Assembly: GCF_030052815.1 (NCBI RefSeq)
Contig: NC_079493.1
Coordinates: forward strand, 57,951,191 to 58,015,190
DNA from: Hevea brasiliensis
Lineage: Eukaryota; Streptophyta; Magnoliopsida; Malpighiales; Euphorbiaceae
DNA length: 64,000 nt
Reading direction: 5' to 3'
Under the pieces are notes generated by a model. That model was not told the origin of the DNA and made no database searches. It saw only the letters and a list, made by a program, of their open reading frames with translations. Below, one piece after another: positions 59,632-64,000 of this stretch. How positions within the stretch are numbered: position 1 is the first letter of the stretch; every line of letters starts with the position of its first letter. A program made the translations under genes and the position numbers.

Positions 59632-59853
59632 CATGTCCTTTGTGAAGTATCCTCGATTGTGAACCAATTTATGATACTTTATGCTAGAAATACTGTCACT
59701 CATATTCTTAACAACTTAAGAATAGAATTTTTAATAAAATATCAATGGACCTTTTCAATTACACATAAATGGATTATGTAAACAGAAAAGTGAAATTGCC
59801 TTTTATTAATAAAAATATGTACAAGATACATACAAAATGATATGCTCTAGGGC
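59632..59853 (-). repeat. Copia H 5' LTR remnant
   Basis: Reverse complement of about the first 10-240 bases of the F LTR (GCCCTAGAGCATATCATT onward). The extreme end is cut by gypsy LTR I; AGGGC at 59849-59853 is the likely left TSD of I. Confidence 0.88.
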
Positions 59854-60443
59854 TGTCACACCATACTCCTCTGTAAGATGTAACATGATCCCGTAGTACA
59901 CCTAATGAATTACCATACTTCGCCTACTAATAACCCATTAGATATACTACAAGGGATTTAAAAACAATTTTCGTGCAATTTAAATCATCGATTAAAATCT
60001 GGTGTTATAAAATTTTTTTCAAAATTTCGGCAAAGTGCCAGCTGTGTTTTGAGAAAACAGTTCTTCAAACCTGAAAAGGAAAACACTCCTAATATGTTTT
60101 CTCAAATACAACTCCAATAAACTTCATTTCATCTCCCAATTCAATCTCAATAATCAAATCAATTCATTTTCAAACCAATCTCATCATAAAGAACATTTCA
60201 TTGATTACAAGACTAAACATTTATATCACAATAATTTACATTTAATTACACACCAAAATATTTTACAAGAGTTTTTATACAACTGCTTAAATAATTTACA
60301 TACATATTATTACATGCATACATCAAAACCTATGTACATGGGTATACCTATAATAAACCTGGAGCTGATCTGAATGTGTCTTCAAAGAAGCTTACTCAAC
60401 TGCTCTATGCTCTTTTCACCTGTGACAGCATACAAAGCTATCG

Positions 60444-60460
60444 CTGAGTGGTGAACTCAG
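60444..60460 (-). other. Conserved LTR stem-loop, I copy
   Basis: Arms CTGAGT and ACTCAG with a TCACC loop on the minus strand, as in B; CAG/GT at 60422-60418. Confidence 0.7.
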
Positions 60461-60710
60461 TGGTGCACAACTATAATTTAAAACATAGTACAATATACAT
60501 TGACAAAATTTAAAGCAAATAATTTGGAAATCTGAATACTCATCAAATTCCAAAACTCAAAATATTCATTGCCAATAATATAAATCATTTGTATGAAATG
60601 ACTTTGATCAGGAAATTCAATTTATCAAATCACAATCAAACATTTAAGGTAATTACAACAAAATCAATTATACATAAATCATAATTGAAATCATAATTCT
60701 TCACTATTCA

Positions 60711-60767
60711 AAAACCATTCTTTATCTCAAAAACCATTCTTTATCTCAAAAATCATTCTTTATCTCA
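60711..60767. repeat. CATTCTTTATCTCAAAAA minisatellite (3 units) in LTR I
   Basis: Reverse complement of the B array, with three units. Confidence 0.86.
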
Positions 60768-63409
60768 CTAACTATGCAAGACTAATCTGAAAGGGCCATC
60801 TTCGGGGTGCTTTTAACTCCCTATGGCCGAGGAGGTCAAATCGGATTCTAACTCCCTATGGTTGGGGAGGTCGAATCATCGTGCACAATACACATCACAA
60901 TAATGAAACTTCCGAAAGGGCCATAACATAAAAAACTTAGATCTAACCTCTAATAAGAGGAGAATCTAAGCCTGTGCACGTACCATGGTAATCAAAACAC
61001 AACTAACTCCATTGTCTTCTCAACAAATGAGAGAGACGGGTAATAACCTAGTCAAGAATCTATAGTGAGATATAAAACAATATCACAGTCCTTTTAATGA
61101 GCATAAATCACAATACAATTCGATTCAAAGTCAATTCCAATATCTAATAATTTTTATGCTCATCATAATCTAAATCATAAATTTGCATTTTTCCATGCAA
61201 ATTGCCCATCACAATTCAAAACATGTTCTATCACAATTTTCCAAAACATAATTTATTCAATTCACAATAATACTTAATACTTGTGGAAATACCATTTCAC
61301 AAATCTAAATTCATACATACTATAACAATTTTAATAATCATTGAATTAAATCCAATGCTTGTTAAACATAATACATAAGAAAAATATGTCATTTAAACAT
61401 ATGAAATATTCAGAACAAAATCAGTTAAAAACTAGTTGTGCACAAAACTGATTTGAGTCGCCCCTAGGCCTTGACTCAATGTTCCATATGCTTCCTAATA
61501 TCATTTTCAACTAAAACACATAATTTAAATTGTTTCAGTACTCAGTTAAATTGTTTCTAACAATGAAATCCAATATCTAAATTTTCTTGATACTATTCTC
61601 TTCAATTCATTTCATTAGTCAACCTATAATGTTGACCTTTAATGCACTCTAGGTGAATTAATTTTAATGTTCCCAATATGTCACATTTTAGAGCCCTTTA
61701 GTGTTGGTATATGTTACCAATTTTATTTTCAAGTGTATTGAATTTTATTGCAATTTATCGAATTTCGATGTGCTATTTTGACCTAGCTGGACGACCTAGT
61801 TCCCTCGGTTTTCGAGTTTTGGTCCAAACTACAAACTTGTAGGTCTATGTCTTATTGCACGCGGGGAAAAATTTCAAGTCATTCTGAGTTACGTAGACCA
61901 AGATATGACAATTTACCAATATTGGACAGAATGCACTAAAATGGTAGGCTTAGGTCATTTTTAGGTCACTTTTGGTTCGGCCAGTTTTGGTACCTGAAAT
62001 TGTGCAAGCTAATTGGCTTGGTTCTGGCCATTTCTGGGCTTTGGTGTCTGCATAAGAATTGTATATATATGTCTAAACTACTCATGGTAAAAATTTTAGG
62101 TCATTTGGACCTGTTTTGAGTAAGTTATGGTCAAAACACTAACTACTGCCCAAATGGTCAATTTTCAGGCTTCCAAGTCACTAATTCGGATTTGGTCATT
62201 TTTCAAGTCACTTTCTAGGCAGAATTTTGGTAAGCTTCCTTCATGAAAGTTGGCACATTTTGTGCCTAGTTTCGCCTCCAATTAGTCTCATACCAATTGG
62301 AGTCACATACTTAAGGTTCTAAGCCAAAACACACACTGCCCTACTACACACTTCTCATCACTTATAAATTACATATTCAACATTTACCAAAGTACTTCCT
62401 TCATGCCAATTCTGATTTGTACCTTACCATTAACACATTTTGGTCATTTTGGACAGCTTGTAACCATTCTCAATATGCACACTATAAAACAGAATTTTCC
62501 AAAGTTCATTTACACCATTTAACCACATGAACATACCCCATTTACATACCCAATTCCAAACCATTATACACATATCCATGCTGCCATCAATAACAACATC
62601 TTAAACAACCATAAACAAGTAAAAACAAGCTACATATACTGAATTTCCATGGCTGCCAAAATGTGCATCTCCATTAAAACATCAAACTTCGAAAATTCTT
62701 CCATAAATCAACTACCCACAACCTTGGTTATACTTTTAATGAAACAAGAATTGAAAACACTCACTTACCACTTTTGAAGTTCTTCAAAACCTCACCAAAA
62801 ATTAACTTTCTTGCTCCTAGTATGCTGCCCAAGGTATGGAGGTCAAGTTTAATGAAGGGAGCTTAAGGTTTTTATGGCTAAATCATGGTGCATGGAGGTG
62901 TTTTCACTTTGGCCATGGGAGCTTTCATGGGAGAGCTTCTGCTGGTGCAAATTCTGGAGGTTGAAGATGACTTATGCTGTCCCATTTGTGATATTTTAAT
63001 GTCCACTAACTTCACTTAGTGGAGCACTAAGTGTGGTTAAGATTAATTAATCTAAAGTTTCACAATTCCCACTTTTTACCTCATTTCTTTTTCTATTTAA
63101 ATTATGTACCACCATTTTAATTTTCCATGACATTTTCAAAGTGTAATATCATTTATTTTTAATGGAAATTTAGGTCAAAAGACAACTCGAGATGTCAAAT
63201 GACCACAATACCCCTATACGGGTTGCATTCCCGATTTTTTGGTAACACCGATTTTTGTCGTTTTCTCGATTTCTCTTTTTTCTTTGTACTAATTAATTAA
63301 TTTTTTTTTGATATTTCTAATGATATTTATACTTCAATACATGTTCATTTAAGTCTTAAAAATATTTTTCAGGGTTCCCCGTGGTCCAGGGCTAGTCACG
63401 GTCCGCGCC

Positions 63410-63463
63410 ACAACTTCCCAGTGCGGTCACCCATCGCTATGGTTTTTGGCTCGTTTAACTTGG
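63410..63463 (-). promoter_or_regulatory. 5S rRNA-like segment in LTR I
   Basis: Minus strand carries AAGTTAAACGAGCC, GATGGGTGACCGC and GGGAAGT. Confidence 0.43.
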
Positions 63464-63586
63464 TTACATTTCATTGCTAATTTTTTTTGTTTTTCTTGTA
63501 TTTTCTTTTCTTTTATTTCATTATTTTATGTCTCCTCACCCATATCTAAGTGTAGTTTTAGGCATCCTAGCTGTCCGGACAACACT

Positions 63587-63980
63587 TGTAACACCCTAGG
63601 CAAATCCCACATCGACAAAACACGGGAGAGATGCTGGGTTTATAAGTTGTTGGTTCGTAACTCCTAGTGACGCGTTTTAAAATCGTGAGGGCTTCGGCCC
63701 AAAGCGGACAATATCACTAGTGGGCCGGGCCATTACATTTGTGGTATCAGAGCCAGGTTCCGTGTGCAACCTTGAACGATAGTGGGGCAAACCTCAGTGA
63801 GGACGCTGAGTCCCATAAGAGGGGTGGATTGCAACACCCTAGGCAAATCCCACATCGACAAAACACGGGAGAGATGCTGGGTTTATAAGTTGTTGGTTCG
63901 TAACTCCTAGTGATGCGTTTTAAAACCGTGAGGGCTTTGGCCCAGAGCAGACAATATCACTAGTGGGCCGGGCCATTACA
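63587..63980 (+). mobile_element. TRIM element 3 (394 bp), TSD ACACT
   Basis: LTRs 63587-63737 and 63830-63980 (151 bp each), TGTAACACCC or TGCAACACCC to GGCCATTACA. Primer site at 63742 reads TGGTATCAGAGCCAGGTT, fully complementary to the iMet tRNA 3' end. The purine tract AAGAGGGGTGGAT precedes 63830. ACACT flanks at 63582-63586 and 63981-63985. Same family as the TRIM pair at 40469-41382. No coding capacity. Confidence 0.96.
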
Positions 63981-64000
63981 ACACTGATCACCGGAACAGT

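Larger units (their letters stand above)
57603..59853 (-). mobile_element. Copia element H remnant
   Basis: Minus-strand copia of the same family as F: LTR start (59632-59853), leader (59511-59631), gag, protease start, integrase, then cut by copia J at 57603 (flank CAAAT). The rest lies left, outside the window. The bulk of its 5' LTR and its primer site are deleted, so it could not be reverse transcribed. Confidence 0.88.
59854..64000 (-). repeat. Gypsy LTR I (A/B type), cut by window end
   Basis: Starts TGTCACACC at 59854, collinear with the A 5' LTR (5690-9627) and with B in reverse. In transcription order (right to left): 5S-like segment (63410-63463), donor-like GTGGTAAGTGAG (62762-62771), GATAAAGAAT array (60711-60767), stem-loop (60444-60460), acceptor-like CAG/GT (60422-60418). 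A TRIM interrupts it at 63587-63980. Only about 30 bases of the LTR lie beyond the window. Whether it is solo or part of an element cannot be seen. Confidence 0.9.

Noticed and set aside
63742..63759. tRNA-like match TGGTATCAGAGCC at many places
   Set aside because: These are primer binding sites complementary to iMet tRNA, next to LTR ends, not tRNA genes; no cloverleaf was found.
1..64000. Host protein-coding gene or biosynthetic cluster
   Set aside because: All coding similarity seen is gag or pol; every gap was assigned to LTRs, leaders or element tails.

Overview
The window looks like eukaryotic, almost certainly eudicot, nuclear DNA made entirely of retrotransposons. Every stretch longer than about 300 bases belongs to an LTR retrotransposon, a solo LTR or a TRIM (terminal-repeat retrotransposon in miniature). 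I found no host gene, rRNA, tRNA gene or CRISPR array. The AT-rich composition, the plant iMet primer sites (TGGTATCAGAGC) and the Tekay/Del-like gypsy and UBN2-type copia proteins support a plant. A woody species such as a Euphorbiaceae is only a guess.

The layout is a Russian doll, dated by target-site duplications (TSDs). From outermost to innermost: copia H (minus, 57603-59853) is broken by copia J (plus; only an LTR end is visible, 57100-57602). J is broken by gypsy B (plus, 5' LTR from 9628, 3' LTR to 57099). B's gag is broken by copia F (13487-51444, TSD CTCCT). F's leader is broken by gypsy C (16699-41390, TSD TATGC). C's 3' internal region is broken by gypsy D (minus, 23407-36192, TSD TTAAC). 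D's left LTR holds solo LTR E (24454-27903, TSD CATTT). Side insertions are gypsy A (minus, 1-9627) in B's 5' LTR, solo LTR G (45880-50191, TSD AACCT) in F's 3' LTR, an inverted TRIM pair (40469-41382, TSD GTGTT) in C's 3' LTR, gypsy LTR I (59854 to the window end) in H, and a TRIM (63587-63980, TSD ACACT) in I.

All gypsy copies belong to one group with very long LTRs (about 3.5-4.3 kb) and short, broken internal regions (1.2-2.9 kb). None encodes a complete polyprotein. A, B and C keep pieces of gag, protease, RT or integrase, and D keeps only a frameshifted gag. They must have moved, if at all, with proteins supplied by another element.

The most interesting signal lies inside the gypsy LTRs. 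About 850-880 bp from each LTR start there is a 5'-splice-site-like motif. About 600-650 bp before each LTR end there is a conserved small stem-loop (with a compensatory base-pair change and GNRA loops in several copies), followed within about 20-45 bases by CAG/GT or TAG/GT, like a 3' splice site. This suggests a roughly 2-2.8 kb intron wholly inside the LTR. A segment resembling the 3' half of plant 5S rRNA (internal promoter boxes) lies about 160-230 bp from each LTR start. The LTRs also look assembled from interchangeable 5' and 3' modules.
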